Positions 25,412 through 34,058 of a stretch of 40,805 nt of DNA are shown here, one piece after another. This stretch comes from Myxococcales bacterium. Its GTDB lineage: Bacteria > Myxococcota_A > Polyangia > Polyangiales > Houyiibacteriaceae. A program made the translations under genes and the position numbers. Where the stretch lies: positions 1 through 40,805 of the forward strand of contig JAHBWH010000063.1 in NCBI GenBank assembly GCA_019637115.1, given 5' to 3'. The notes beneath the pieces were generated by a model. That model did not search any database. It saw nothing but the letters and a program-made list of their open reading frames with translations, and was not told the DNA's origin. Position 1 is the stretch's first letter, and every line of letters begins with the position of its first letter.

Positions 25412-25596
25412 CCGGTTTGCGCGGCTCGTTCGGTTCGCGTGGCTCGTTCGGCTCGCGTGGCTCGCGTGGCCCCATGGGCCGGCGTGGCCCCATCGGCTCG
25501 CGTGGCCCCATCGGCTCGCGTGGCCCCGTCGACTCGCGTGGCCCCGTCGACTCGCGTGGCTCGCGTGGCTCGCGCGGCCCGTTCGACCCATCCGGC
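25412..25596. repeat. Degenerate 9/18-bp tandem repeat
   Basis: A core of GGCTCGCGT (9 bases) and the 18-base combination GGCTCGCGTGGCCCCATC repeat with substitutions (ATC/GTC, GGC/GAC) across the gap between the thioredoxin-like gene (stop 25597) and the radical SAM start (25343). The first part (25344-25411) is non-repetitive and should hold the radical SAM promoter; nothing convincing was seen. Confidence 0.88.
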
Positions 25597-26223
25597 TCAC
25601 TCGCCTAGCAGCTCCGGTGGGAAGAGGGGCGAGCTGTCCGGCGCGGCGCCGGGGGGCGGCTCGGGGAAGTGAGGATCGCGAGGCGAGCGACGCCACGGGT
25701 CCTGCGGATCGCGCAGCCAGGCGGCAAGCGCCGTCGGCGTCAGCCCGCTCTGGTGCGAGATCGGCTCGAGCGTGGTCTGCGCCACTCGGCGTGCCTGGCC
25801 GTCGAGGACCACGAGCGTCGAGATTCGCTCGACCCGGTACCGCGCGAGCAGGTCGCGGTGGCGATCGAAGCGGCCGACGTTGACGTGCACGACCTCGTAG
25901 CCCTCACGGAGCGCATCGGCCGCTGGGGCCTGCGTGAGCAGCATCGCGACCTGGCGGCAGTCGGGGCACCACTCGGCGCCGAAGACGATGAGCAGCCGAG
26001 CGTCGCGCTCGCGCGCGCGCCGGAGCGCGCCCTGCAAGGTCTCGCGCAGCTCTTGGTCCTCGCGGAGGACGTAGACGAGCGCGTGATCGCTGTCGCGCGA
26101 CGGCGCGCGGACGCGCTCCTCGGCAGGAGCGGCGGGAGCCTCCGGGGGCTGCGTCGAGGGAGGCTCTGCGACGGGCTCGGCGCCGCACGCGACGGCCAGC
26201 AGGAGGAGGAATGGCGTCCGCAT
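25597..26223 (-). CDS. Thioredoxin-like lipoprotein
   Basis: 208 residues from the ATG at 26223. Signal sequence MRTPFLLLLAVAC with a probable lipobox (Cys13), a Pro/Ala-rich linker, then a thioredoxin-fold domain (about 55-165) with the redox pair in AEWCPDCRQVAMLL. The position normally holding the cis-proline (often IPT) reads RISTLVVLDG, so Ser replaces Pro. It probably acts as a periplasmic disulfide reductase or isomerase, or as a domain of altered function given the substitution. The C-terminal 40 residues are Pro-rich. The start was chosen by the signal peptide; the frame extends 19 codons upstream. Confidence 0.82.
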   Translation of the reverse strand: MRTPFLLLLAVACGAEPVAEPPSTQPPEAPAAPAEERVRAPSRDSDHALVYVLREDQELRETLQGALRRARERDARLLIVFGAEWCPDCRQVAMLLTQAPAADALREGYEVVHVNVGRFDRHRDLLARYRVERISTLVVLDGQARRVAQTTLEPISHQSGLTPTALAAWLRDPQDPWRRSPRDPHFPEPPPGAAPDSSPLFPPELLGE

Positions 26224-26310
26224 CGGTGAGGAGCCTAGCAGCCTCTCGGCCACCCGCCGCCAGCGCGACGCCCCCAGCACGGAGCCCCGGGCCCGCGCTA
26301 GGCACAGTTC

Positions 26311-26391
26311 GAGTCCGGTCCGCGTCCGTGTCCGTGTCCACGTGCCGTCCGCGTCCGGGGCCGAGCGTGTCCGTGTCCACGTCCGTGTCGG
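26311..26391. repeat. Irregular TCCGTGTCC-type repeats in a divergent promoter region
   Basis: The block CGTGTCCGTGTCCACGT occurs at about 26327 and again at about 26365, with shorter GTCCG elements between. The gap (26224-26442) separates the thioredoxin-like gene from the M1 aminopeptidase, so promoters for both must lie around this array. The CGTGTCC element is shared with the arrays at 8356 and 29229. Confidence 0.75.
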
Positions 26392-26442
26392 TCCCGCCTT
26401 CGCCGAACCCGCGTCACTGCGGCGTGTTCACCGAGAGGTGCT

Positions 26443-29196
26443 ATGTGCCTCGCCATGCGCAGGATTCTCTCGATCTCGCTCGTGCTCGCCGCGTGCGGTC
26501 CCCGCCCCGACGGCCAACGCCCGACCACCCTGGCGCCCGCGCCGGAGCCCGAATCGGTGGCGGTCGCGCCGCTGCCAGAGGAGGCGCCTCCCCTCGGCCA
26601 GCTCTCGGACGCGGTCGTCCCTCTTCGCTACCGGCTCGCCCTGAAGGTCATCCCGGATCAGCACGGCTTCGGCGGCGTCGTCGAGATCGACGCGCGCGTC
26701 GCCGAGCCGACACGGCGCGTGTGGCTCCACGGCGATCGCCTGCAGGTGCGGTCGGCGGCCGTCGTCCTCCCGGACGGCAGCGAGCTGTCGGCGCGCTACG
26801 AGCAGGTGCACGACGACGGCGTCGCGCAGCTCGTGACGGACGAGGTGATCCCCGCCGGGGAGGTCACGCTCCGCGTCGACTACGACGCGCCCTTCAACCG
26901 CGCGCTCCGCGGGCTCTACCGCGTCGACAGCGGGGGCGCGAGCTACGCCTTCACGCAGCTCGAGGCGGTGAGCGCGCGGCTCGTCTTCCCAGGCTTCGAC
27001 GAGCCTCGCTTCAAGGTCCCCTTCGAGGTCGCGTTGACCGTGCGCGAAGGGGAGGCCGCGATCTTCAACACGCCCGAGGTGGCGCGCGAGGCCGCGGGCG
27101 AGGGCCTCGTGACGGTGCGCTACGCGCCGACTCTGCCCTTGCCGACCTACCTGCTCGCGCTGGCCGTGGGGCCCCTCGACGTCGTCGAGCACGAGGCCAT
27201 CGGCGCGACGGCGCTCCGAGATCGCCCGGTGCCACTGCGCGGCCTCGCCGCGCGCGGGAAGGGCGCCGAGTTCGCCTACGCCCTCGAGCACACCGGCCGG
27301 ATGCTCATCGCGCTCGAGGAGTACTTCGGCATGGCCTACCCCTACGAGAAGCTCGACATCGCCGCCGTGCCCGACTTCGCCGCGGGCGCGATGGAGAACG
27401 CGGGCCTCGTCACCTTCCGCGAGGAGCTCCTCCTCCTCGGCGACGGGACGAACGCCCCCGAGCGGCAGCGCCGCGCGTACGCCTACGTGATGGCGCACGA
27501 GCTCGCGCACCAATGGTTCGGAAACCTCGTGACGATGGCGTGGTGGGACGACCTCTGGCTCAACGAGGCGTTCGCGACGTGGATGGGCAACAAGATCACG
27601 GGCGCGCTCTACCCCGAGTACCGCGCCGAGCTCTCGCAGCTCGACTCCGCGCACGCCGCGATGGCCACCGACTCGCTCGTCAGCGCGCGCCAGATCCGCC
27701 AGCCGATCGAGAGCAACCACGACATCAGCAACGCCTTCGACTCGATCACCTATCGCAAGGGCGGCGCCGTGCTGAACATGTTCGAGCGCTGGATGGGCGA
27801 GGAGGTCTTCCGACGCGGCATCCAGGGCTACATGCGGGCGCACGCGAACGGCAACGCGACGTACGAGGAGCTGCTCTCGGCCCTGAGCGAGGCGGCGGGA
27901 CGAGACGTCGCGACGAGCTTCCGCACGTTCCTCTTCCAGCCTGGCTTGCCCTTCCTCGCCGCGACCCCGAGCTGCGAGGACGGCCAAGGTGCCGTGCAGC
28001 TCCGACAGTCCCGGTATCTGCCCGTCGGCTCGGCCGGCTCGCGCCAGCAGAGCTGGCAGGTGCCCGTCTGCATCCGCTGGGCGGCGGGGCGCGGGGAGCC
28101 GCAGGTGACGTGCGCGCTGCTCGAAGAGCCCGAGGGCCGCGTGGCGTTGCCCGCGTGCCCCACCTGGATCCACCCCAACGCGGACGGGGCGGGCTACTAC
28201 CGCTTCGCGCTCGAAGGGGTCGCCCTCGCGGCGCTCCGGCGGGCGTGGGGCGCGCTCGGCGATCGAGAGCAGATCGCCTTCGCGGACAGCCTCGACGCCG
28301 CCGTGGACGCGGGGGCGCTCCCGGCCGCCGACCTCTATCGCAGCCTCGAGCCGCTCGCGCGCTCGACGGTCCGCTCGGTGGCGACCGCGCCGATGCCGCC
28401 GATCCGCTTCGCCTACGACCACCTCGTCGAGGAGTCGATGCGGCCGAACGTGAGCCGCTTCGCGGCGCGCCTCTACGCTCCGGCGCTTCGTCGCCTGGGG
28501 TGGACACCGCGGCGCGGAGAGGACGGCGAGCAAGCGATCCTGCGGGCCTCGGTGCTCGGCCACCTCGCCGGCGTCGCGCGGGACCCTGCGGTGCGCCGAG
28601 AGGCGTCGCGGCGGGCCCGCGCGTACCTCGGGCTCGACGGTCGCGAGCCCACGGGCAACCTCGACCGGAGCGCGCTCGACCCGAACCTCGTCGGCATGGC
28701 GCTCGCGGTCGCGGTGCAGGACGGCGACGCGGCGTTCTTCGACGCGCTGCTCGAGCGATTCCTCGCGAGCGACGACGCGCTCTTGCGGGGACAGCTCCTC
28801 GGCGCGCTCGCCTCCGCCAAGGACCCCGAGCTCGCAGCGCGAGCGCGGGCGCTCGCGCTGGACGCGCGCGTGCGGGTGAACGAGCTGTGGACGCCGCTCG
28901 GCGTACAGCTCGGCATGCCCGAGACGCGCGACGCCGCGTGGGCCTTCCTGCAGGAGCGCTTCGACGATCTCGCGGGGCGCCTCGAGGAGAGCGCGGGGAG
29001 CCTGCCGCGGCTGCTCGGGGGCGCGTGCTCGCGCGAGCGGGCCGACGAGATCGAGCGCTTCTTCGCGCCGCGCGTCGGCGAGCTCCAGGGCGGGCCGCGC
29101 AACCTCGCGACCACGCTCGAGAGCATCCGCCTCTGCGCCGCGCGCGTCGAGGCGCAGCAGGAGAGCGCCCGGGAGTTCTTCGCGCGCGGTCGCTGA
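26443..29196 (+). CDS. M1-family aminopeptidase, lipoprotein
   Basis: 917 residues. Short signal sequence with lipobox LAAC (Cys18), so an envelope-anchored zinc peptidase. Substrate-recognition GAMEN at about residue 315, zinc motif HELAHQW at 352 with the third ligand Glu in LNEAFATW 19 residues after the motif's second His, and the catalytic Tyr region DSITYRKGG. N-terminal beta saddle and C-terminal helical ERAP-like domain complete the usual M1 architecture. It removes N-terminal residues from peptides, probably for nutrition or envelope proteolysis. AGAGG lies four bases before the ATG at 26443; the alternative ATG at 26455 also gives a good lipoprotein signal but lacks a ribosome binding site. 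Confidence 0.93.
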   Translation: MCLAMRRILSISLVLAACGPRPDGQRPTTLAPAPEPESVAVAPLPEEAPPLGQLSDAVVPLRYRLALKVIPDQHGFGGVVEIDARVAEPTRRVWLHGDRLQVRSAAVVLPDGSELSARYEQVHDDGVAQLVTDEVIPAGEVTLRVDYDAPFNRALRGLYRVDSGGASYAFTQLEAVSARLVFPGFDEPRFKVPFEVALTVREGEAAIFNTPEVAREAAGEGLVTVRYAPTLPLPTYLLALAVGPLDVVEHEAIGATALRDRPVPLRGLAARGKGAEFAYALEHTGRMLIALEEYFGMAYPYEKLDIAAVPDFAAGAMENAGLVTFREELLLLGDGTNAPERQRRAYAYVMAHELAHQWFGNLVTMAWWDDLWLNEAFATWMGNKITGALYPEYRAELSQLDSAHAAMATDSLVSARQIRQPIESNHDISNAFDSITYRKGGAVLNMFERWMGEEVFRRGIQGYMRAHANGNATYEELLSALSEAAGRDVATSFRTFLFQPGLPFLAATPSCEDGQGAVQLRQSRYLPVGSAGSRQQSWQVPVCIRWAAGRGEPQVTCALLEEPEGRVALPACPTWIHPNADGAGYYRFALEGVALAALRRAWGALGDREQIAFADSLDAAVDAGALPAADLYRSLEPLARSTVRSVATAPMPPIRFAYDHLVEESMRPNVSRFAARLYAPALRRLGWTPRRGEDGEQAILRASVLGHLAGVARDPAVRREASRRARAYLGLDGREPTGNLDRSALDPNLVGMALAVAVQDGDAAFFDALLERFLASDDALLRGQLLGALASAKDPELAARARALALDARVRVNELWTPLGVQLGMPETRDAAWAFLQERFDDLAGRLEESAGSLPRLLGGACSRERADEIERFFAPRVGELQGGPRNLATTLESIRLCAARVEAQQESAREFFARGR

Positions 29197-29228
29197 AGCG
29201 TCGCCGTCCGCGCCGCGCGGGCTTCCGC

Positions 29229-29370
29229 GTCGGGCGTCCATGTCGGGCGTCCGTGTCGGGCGTCCGTGTCGGGCGTGCGTGTCGGGCGTCCGTGTCGGGC
29301 GTCCGTGTCGGGCGTCCGTGTCGGGCGTCCGTGTCGGGCGTCCATGTCGGGCGTCGGTGTCGGGGGGAGG
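29229..29370. repeat. 13-bp tandem repeat, ten units
   Basis: Unit GTCGGGCGTCCGT repeats at exact 13-base steps from 29229 to 29346 with a partial copy at 29359. Changes are limited to the last three positions (CCA, CCG, GCG). It occupies most of the 210-base gap between the aminopeptidase and the Cys-rich lipoprotein, both on the plus strand. The period is not a multiple of three, so it is not a coding repeat. Confidence 0.97.
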
Positions 29371-29406
29371 GGGACCCGCGGGGCGCGGAGCTGTTATGGT
29401 GGCTCC

Positions 29407-31677
29407 ATGGCGCGTTGGCTTCTCGGGCTCGGCGTGAGCGTCTCGCTCCTCGCCGTCGGTTGTGGGCGGACCGTGCTGCACTCGCCGCCGCCGGAGGTGG
29501 ACGCAGGCCCCGACGCCAGCGTCCTCCCCGACGGCGCCGTCACCGACGCGACCGGCTGCGCGTGCATGACCGACGCGGACTGCCCGATGGGCACCCGCTG
29601 CGACGGGTGCATCTGTCGGCGCGTCGACGGGTGCCGCTCGGATCTCGAGTGTCGACCGGGCGAGCGCTGCACCGACGGTCGCTGCGAGCGGCCCGCGGAC
29701 TGCGCCGCCGATGGTGACTGCGCGAGCGGCGAGGCGTGCGTGCGCGGTCGCTGCGAGCGCGTCGCCGAGTGCGCGGCGCGCGGCGACTGCGGGCCGGGTT
29801 TCGACTGCGTCGACGGACGCTGCGTCGCGCTCCCCGAGTGCATGGCCGATCGCGACTGCGGGCGCGCGGGCTTCTCGTGCGAGCGCGGCACCTGCGTGTT
29901 CACCGGCGAGTGCCGCAGCGACGCGGAGTGCACCCGCGGCTTCTCGTGTGAGGCCGCGCGTTGTGTCTTCTCGGGTGATTGCCTCTCGGACGGCGACTGC
30001 GGCGCGGGCTTCCGCTGCGACCGCGCGATCTGCGTGCCGACCGGCTGCGTGCGCGACGGGGACTGCCCGAGCGGGCAGATCTGCGACGCCCTCGCGCGCC
30101 GCTGCGTCCCCGCCACGGAGTGCGCCGTCGACGCGGACTGCCCCGACGGCGACGTCTGCTTCTTCGACCGCTGCTCGCCCCTCCGCCGGTGCCGCGCGCA
30201 CGCGGACTGCCCGCCGCCCGAGCGGTGCGACGGCTTCCGTTGCGTCGGCGACGGGCTCTGCCGACGCGACGCGGACTGCCCCGCCGACTACCGCTGCGAC
30301 TTCGGCTATTGCCAGCCGGGCGAGTGTCGCGTCGACGCGGATTGCACCTCGGGCTGGAGCTGCGTGGCGCAGCGCTGCTGGCCTGGGTCGTTCTGCGGCG
30401 AGGACGCCGACTGCCCCTTCCCGGGGCAGCGCTGCGTCGGCCGCACCTGCCAGGGAAGCGACTGCGCGCGCGACGGAGACTGCCCGCCTGTCTTCGGGAT
30501 GCCGGGCTTCACCAACACCTGCATCGACGGGGCGTGCGTCCCGCTTCCGGCGCCGGAGTGTCGCACCGACGTCGACTGTACGCGGCCGCTCGTCTGCAAC
30601 CTCGGGTTCTGCCAAGAGGGCGCGCGCTGCCCAGCGACCCCGTGCGGCGAACGCGAGGTCTGCGAGGACGGGCTCTGTCTCCCCGAGCCCGAGTGCCGCA
30701 GCGACGCCGAGTGCGCCGCCAGCGGCGTCGCGTGCCGCGCGGGGCGCTGCGTCTTCGTGGGCGAGTGCACGACGGACGCGATGTGCCCCGACCGGCATCG
30801 CTGCCTCGGCGGATCGTGCGCCTTCGTGGGCGAGTGCGTGCGCGACGCCGACTGCACGGTCGGCTTCGAGTGTGTGCTCGGGAGCTGCCGCTACGAGGGC
30901 GAGTGCGCGCGCGACGCCGACTGTCCGGACGGCGCCCGCTGCACCTCGAACGTCTGCACGAGCACGCCCTGCCGCGCGAACGACGACTGCCCGAGCGGGA
31001 CGACCTGCAACCTCTTCTCGCGCGCGTGCATCCCCGACATCCGCTGCACCGGCGACGGAGACTGCCCGCTCGGCTGGAACTGCATCGGCGACACGTGCGC
31101 GAGCCTCATCTTCTGCGCGCCGCCCTTCGACCGCGAGTGCCCGCCAGGGACCGTCTGCGCCGACTTCGGGAGCTGCTTCGTGTCGACCGATTGCGTGCGC
31201 GACGCGGACTGCCCCGGCGACGAGATCTGCGAGCTGCAGTATTGCCAGCCGACCACCTGCGCCTCGAACGCCGACTGCAACTACGGCTGGAGCTGCGCGG
31301 GCGCGCGCTGCATCCCGTGGCTCTTCTGCGGGATGGACGCGGACTGCGACTCCGGCCGCACCTGCGTGAACAACGTCTGTCGCGCGATCGGCGGCTGCGG
31401 ACGCGACAGCGACTGCCCGGGCGGGCAGATCTGTCTCGTCGGTGTCTGCACCTTCTTGCCCCCCGACCAGTGCGTCCGCGATGCGGACTGCCCCGAAGGG
31501 CAGGCGTGCAACTTCCGGTACTGCGAGCCGGCGATGCGCTGCCGCATCACGCGGGACTGCCCGCTCAACGAGGTCTGCGTCGACGGATTCTGTCGGATCC
31601 CGATCGAGTGCCGCGCCGACGCCGACTGTGGGCCGGGGCAGATCTGCGACGATCTGAACCGCTGCGTCATCCCCTGA
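29407..31677 (+). CDS. Cys-rich repeat lipoprotein (30 Dickkopf-like repeats)
   Basis: 756 residues. Signal sequence with lipobox AVGC (Cys near 19), a short Pro/Asp-rich spacer, then about thirty repeats of roughly 24 residues with four cysteines each: CxxDxDCPxGxxCxxxxC, for example CRSDAECTRGFSCEAARC. About 120 cysteines in all. Database pipelines often label such myxobacterial repeats Dickkopf N-terminal Cys-rich; the similarity is in Cys spacing. Most repeats keep an Asp-x-Asp/Glu before the second Cys, suggesting Ca binding together with two disulfides per unit. Likely a long rigid surface stalk. The ATG at 29407 was chosen for the signal peptide; the frame upstream runs through the 13-bp repeat and is not real. 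Confidence 0.88.
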   Translation: MARWLLGLGVSVSLLAVGCGRTVLHSPPPEVDAGPDASVLPDGAVTDATGCACMTDADCPMGTRCDGCICRRVDGCRSDLECRPGERCTDGRCERPADCAADGDCASGEACVRGRCERVAECAARGDCGPGFDCVDGRCVALPECMADRDCGRAGFSCERGTCVFTGECRSDAECTRGFSCEAARCVFSGDCLSDGDCGAGFRCDRAICVPTGCVRDGDCPSGQICDALARRCVPATECAVDADCPDGDVCFFDRCSPLRRCRAHADCPPPERCDGFRCVGDGLCRRDADCPADYRCDFGYCQPGECRVDADCTSGWSCVAQRCWPGSFCGEDADCPFPGQRCVGRTCQGSDCARDGDCPPVFGMPGFTNTCIDGACVPLPAPECRTDVDCTRPLVCNLGFCQEGARCPATPCGEREVCEDGLCLPEPECRSDAECAASGVACRAGRCVFVGECTTDAMCPDRHRCLGGSCAFVGECVRDADCTVGFECVLGSCRYEGECARDADCPDGARCTSNVCTSTPCRANDDCPSGTTCNLFSRACIPDIRCTGDGDCPLGWNCIGDTCASLIFCAPPFDRECPPGTVCADFGSCFVSTDCVRDADCPGDEICELQYCQPTTCASNADCNYGWSCAGARCIPWLFCGMDADCDSGRTCVNNVCRAIGGCGRDSDCPGGQICLVGVCTFLPPDQCVRDADCPEGQACNFRYCEPAMRCRITRDCPLNEVCVDGFCRIPIECRADADCGPGQICDDLNRCVIP

Positions 31678-31708
31678 GCCGGCGAAGAAAACCTGGTAGA
31701 ACGCGCGC

Positions 31709-32875
31709 ATGCCGCGCTTCCCCGACGTGTCCGCTGCGTCCGAGAGCCTCTCGACGGGCGTGTTCAGCCAGCTCGGCGCGCGCGCGCGGGCCCTCACGGC
31801 GGCGGGCCGCCGGCTCTACCCCCTCCACGTCGGCGACACCTGGATGGAGCCGCCCGAGGGGGCGCGGGCGCAGGCGCAGCGAACGTCGGAGCACCCGGGG
31901 CTGCACCAATACGCGCCGGTCCACGGCCTCCCCGAGCTGCTCACGGCCATCGCGCGTCGCCTCGACCGCCTCGGCCACCCCGTCGACAAGGCGCGCCTTC
32001 AGGTGGTCAGCGGCGCCACGAGCGGGCTCTCGATCATCGCGGAGGCGCTCCTCGATCCGGGTGACGAGGTCCTCTTGCCGGCGCCCTTCTGGCCGTTGAT
32101 TCGCGGCATCATCGCCAAGCGCGGCGCGACGCCGGTGCAGGTACCCCTCTGGGATCGTCTCGACGCCCTCGACGTCGAGGCGACGCTCGAGGCCGCCCGC
32201 TCGCCGCGAACCGTCGCCATCTACCTGAACTCGCCGCACAACCCGACCGGTCGGGTGTTGCCACCCGACGTGGTCGACGCGGTCGTGCGCTTCGCCCGGC
32301 GCCATCAGCTCTGGGTGATCGTCGACGAGGCCTACCAGGACCTCTACTTCGACGCGACGCCCGTGCCGATCTGGGCGCGCGAGGACCTCCGAGACCGCTA
32401 CGTCGCGTGCCACACGCTCTCCAAGAGCTACGGGCTCGCGGGGGCGCGCGTCGGTTACGTGCACGGCTGCGAGGCCGCGATGAAGGCGATCTCGGCGGTG
32501 CAGGCGTTCTCGACGTATTGCGCGCCGAAGCCGATGCAGGTCGCGGCGATCGCGGCCCTCGACGAAGGCGACGAGTTCCTCGCCCGCCGACGCGCGGAGT
32601 TCGGAGAGGCTGGCCGGCGCACCGCCGCGCTACTCGGCCTTCCGCCGCCCGAGGGCGGGACGTTCCTCTTCTTCGACGCCAGCCCCTATCTGCCAGAGGG
32701 CGCGACGGACGCGATGCCCTTCCTCGAGCGCGCGCTCGACGCAGGCGTGATGCTCACGCCCGGGGTCTCGTGCGGCGAGGCCTATGCGCGCTGGGTGCGG
32801 ATCTGCTTCACGAGCCTCCCGCTCGACGAGCACGACCAGGCCCTCGCGGCGCTCGCCACAGCGCTCCGACGATGA
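31709..32875 (+). CDS. Class I/II aminotransferase
   Basis: 388 residues, fold type I PLP enzyme: YPLHVGDTWMEPP (37-49), HQYAPVHGLPEL, LNSPHNPTGRVLP (173-185), VDEAYQDLYFD and the PLP lysine Lys239 in TLSKSYGLAGARVGYVHG; C-terminal Arg in WVRICFTS. It is only distantly similar to the aminotransferase at 14845 and has a different PLP-lysine motif (SYGLAGARVGY instead of TYAMTGWRIGW). Substrate unknown. It follows the Cys-rich lipoprotein after 31 bases and may be co-transcribed, though no functional link is evident. Confidence 0.9.
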   Translation: MPRFPDVSAASESLSTGVFSQLGARARALTAAGRRLYPLHVGDTWMEPPEGARAQAQRTSEHPGLHQYAPVHGLPELLTAIARRLDRLGHPVDKARLQVVSGATSGLSIIAEALLDPGDEVLLPAPFWPLIRGIIAKRGATPVQVPLWDRLDALDVEATLEAARSPRTVAIYLNSPHNPTGRVLPPDVVDAVVRFARRHQLWVIVDEAYQDLYFDATPVPIWAREDLRDRYVACHTLSKSYGLAGARVGYVHGCEAAMKAISAVQAFSTYCAPKPMQVAAIAALDEGDEFLARRRAEFGEAGRRTAALLGLPPPEGGTFLFFDASPYLPEGATDAMPFLERALDAGVMLTPGVSCGEAYARWVRICFTSLPLDEHDQALAALATALRR

Positions 32876-33056
32876 CGAGCGCGCACGGTCCTGAGTGCGC
32901 AAAGGTAGGGGCCGCGCTCGAAACCGCTTACTTGGTCGACCATCTCGTGGTAGCATGTGAACGCGATTCGCCCGCCGGGCGTGGGCTCTGGCCCCCATCG
33001 TGCTGTCGGGATCCTTCCGGAATTCACGGGCACGTCCGTTGCTCTAAGCTGTCACC
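32876..33056. promoter_or_regulatory. Intergenic region with possible promoter for the hypothetical gene
   Basis: No tandem repeat was seen in this gap, unlike most others. Around 32929-32957 TTACTT is followed after 17 bases by TAGCAT, a weak -35 and a fair -10; the 10-bp palindrome TGGTCGACCA lies between them and could be an operator. The sequence here is less GC-rich than its surroundings. Confidence 0.3.
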
Positions 33057-33707
33057 ATGTCCGCTTCCGAAGCTTCGCTGTTGTTGGCGGTAGGCGGGCT
33101 CCCCGAGGAGCTCCAAGGCTGGGTCGCGTCGCGGCCCTTCGACGAGGCGTGGGAGGGCTGCGGGCGGCCGGAGTGGCTGGTCGCCCTCGCGACGTCGGCC
33201 GGCGTCGACCGATTCGCGCTCGTCGCGGTCATCTGCGACGTGATCGAGCGCGCGCGCTTGGCGACGGAGCTCCCCGAGGCGTTCCAGCTCGCCAAGGGTT
33301 GGACGAGGGGGCAGGTCGACGGCCGCGCGTGCTGGGCGGCGGGGTTCCGCGCCATGGAGCTCGCCCGACGCGCGCCGGACGCGCGGGTGCGTGTCGCGGC
33401 CCGCGCGGCGGCGGCGGCAGCGTTCGCGTGCGACGCGGACGCCGACGAGGGCTACTACGCGTCGCGCGGGCACGCGGTCGAGGCGGTCCAGATCGCGGCC
33501 AGCGGGCTCGACGCCAACGAGCGGAGCCTGCTCGCGTCCCACGTCCGGCGGCGCATCTCGGCCGAGTCGGTCCTGCGGGGCCTGAAGGGAATCGCCGAGC
33601 GTCGCTCGTCGGTCCCACCGCCCGGCGGGGAGTCCGACGGCGGCGTCCACGTCGCGTCTGTCCACGCGCGCCTCGCATCGTCGGACGACGCGCACCGTCC
33701 GTACTGA
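33057..33707 (+). CDS. Hypothetical helical protein
   Basis: 216 residues, not assigned to a family. No signal peptide or membrane segment, so probably cytoplasmic. The sequence is mostly helical and Ala-rich (RRAPDARVRVAARAAAAAAFACDADAD), with a conserved-looking start LPEELQGWVASRPFDEAWEGCGRPEWLVALA and a disordered Ser/Pro/Gly C-terminus. The ATG at 33057 was taken as start; a clear ribosome binding site is not seen. It is followed by a 13-bp repeat array just after its stop. Confidence 0.7.
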   Translation: MSASEASLLLAVGGLPEELQGWVASRPFDEAWEGCGRPEWLVALATSAGVDRFALVAVICDVIERARLATELPEAFQLAKGWTRGQVDGRACWAAGFRAMELARRAPDARVRVAARAAAAAAFACDADADEGYYASRGHAVEAVQIAASGLDANERSLLASHVRRRISAESVLRGLKGIAERRSSVPPPGGESDGGVHVASVHARLASSDDAHRPY

Positions 33708-34058
33708 CCCGACCGCACCCGCCGCCGCGACCTGCCGACGCAACCTGCCGCCGCGACCTGCCGCCGCGACCTGCCGCCACGACCCGCCACCGCGACCTGC
33801 CGACGCGACCTGCCGACGCGACCGAACCGCGTCGGACCACCGGCGCCGCTCCCGACGCGCATCGGATGAGGCACGTTCTGGCCCCTGAGGCGGCGTCGTC
33901 TCGCGGTCGCCACGCCCGAGCCCGCGCCGATCCACGCGCCCGAGGGTTGTCCCTCGCGCGCCGTTCGTGGACGATGGGAGTGAATCGCGGCGAGCGCGTG
34001 ACCGTCGCAAGGACGAGCGCGCGAGCGACCGATGAGGAGCGCCATGCGAGGAACGACG
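33708..34058. other. 350-base intergenic region upstream of the TPR gene
   Basis: The first third is a 13-bp tandem array (33727-33830). The rest has no recognised gene, hairpin or consensus promoter; it ends with GAGGA six bases before the chosen ATG at 34059. Confidence 0.7.
33727..33830. repeat. 13-bp tandem repeat, eight units
   Basis: Unit GCGACCTGCCGCC at exact 13-base steps: 33727, 33740, 33753, 33766, 33779, 33792, 33805 and 33818, followed by a partial copy. Variation is at the first bases (GCAACC, ACGACC) and last bases (GCC/GAC/ACC). It starts 20 bases after the stop of the upstream gene. Confidence 0.95.

Noticed and set aside
25344-25511. N-terminal extension of the radical SAM protein through the 9/18-bp repeat
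   Set aside because: The conserved protein begins at the ATG at 25343; the extension is a Pro/Arg/Glu repeat read from the array.
29266-29406. N-terminal extension of the Cys-rich lipoprotein through the 13-bp repeat
   Set aside because: The signal peptide and lipobox begin at 29407; the extension would place the repeat before a signal sequence.
26428-31797. Very long minus-strand open frame (about 1789 codons) opposite the aminopeptidase and Cys-rich genes
   Set aside because: Both plus-strand genes have clear domains and signal peptides; the antisense product is Ala/Arg/Val-rich without motifs, an effect of high GC at codon third positions.
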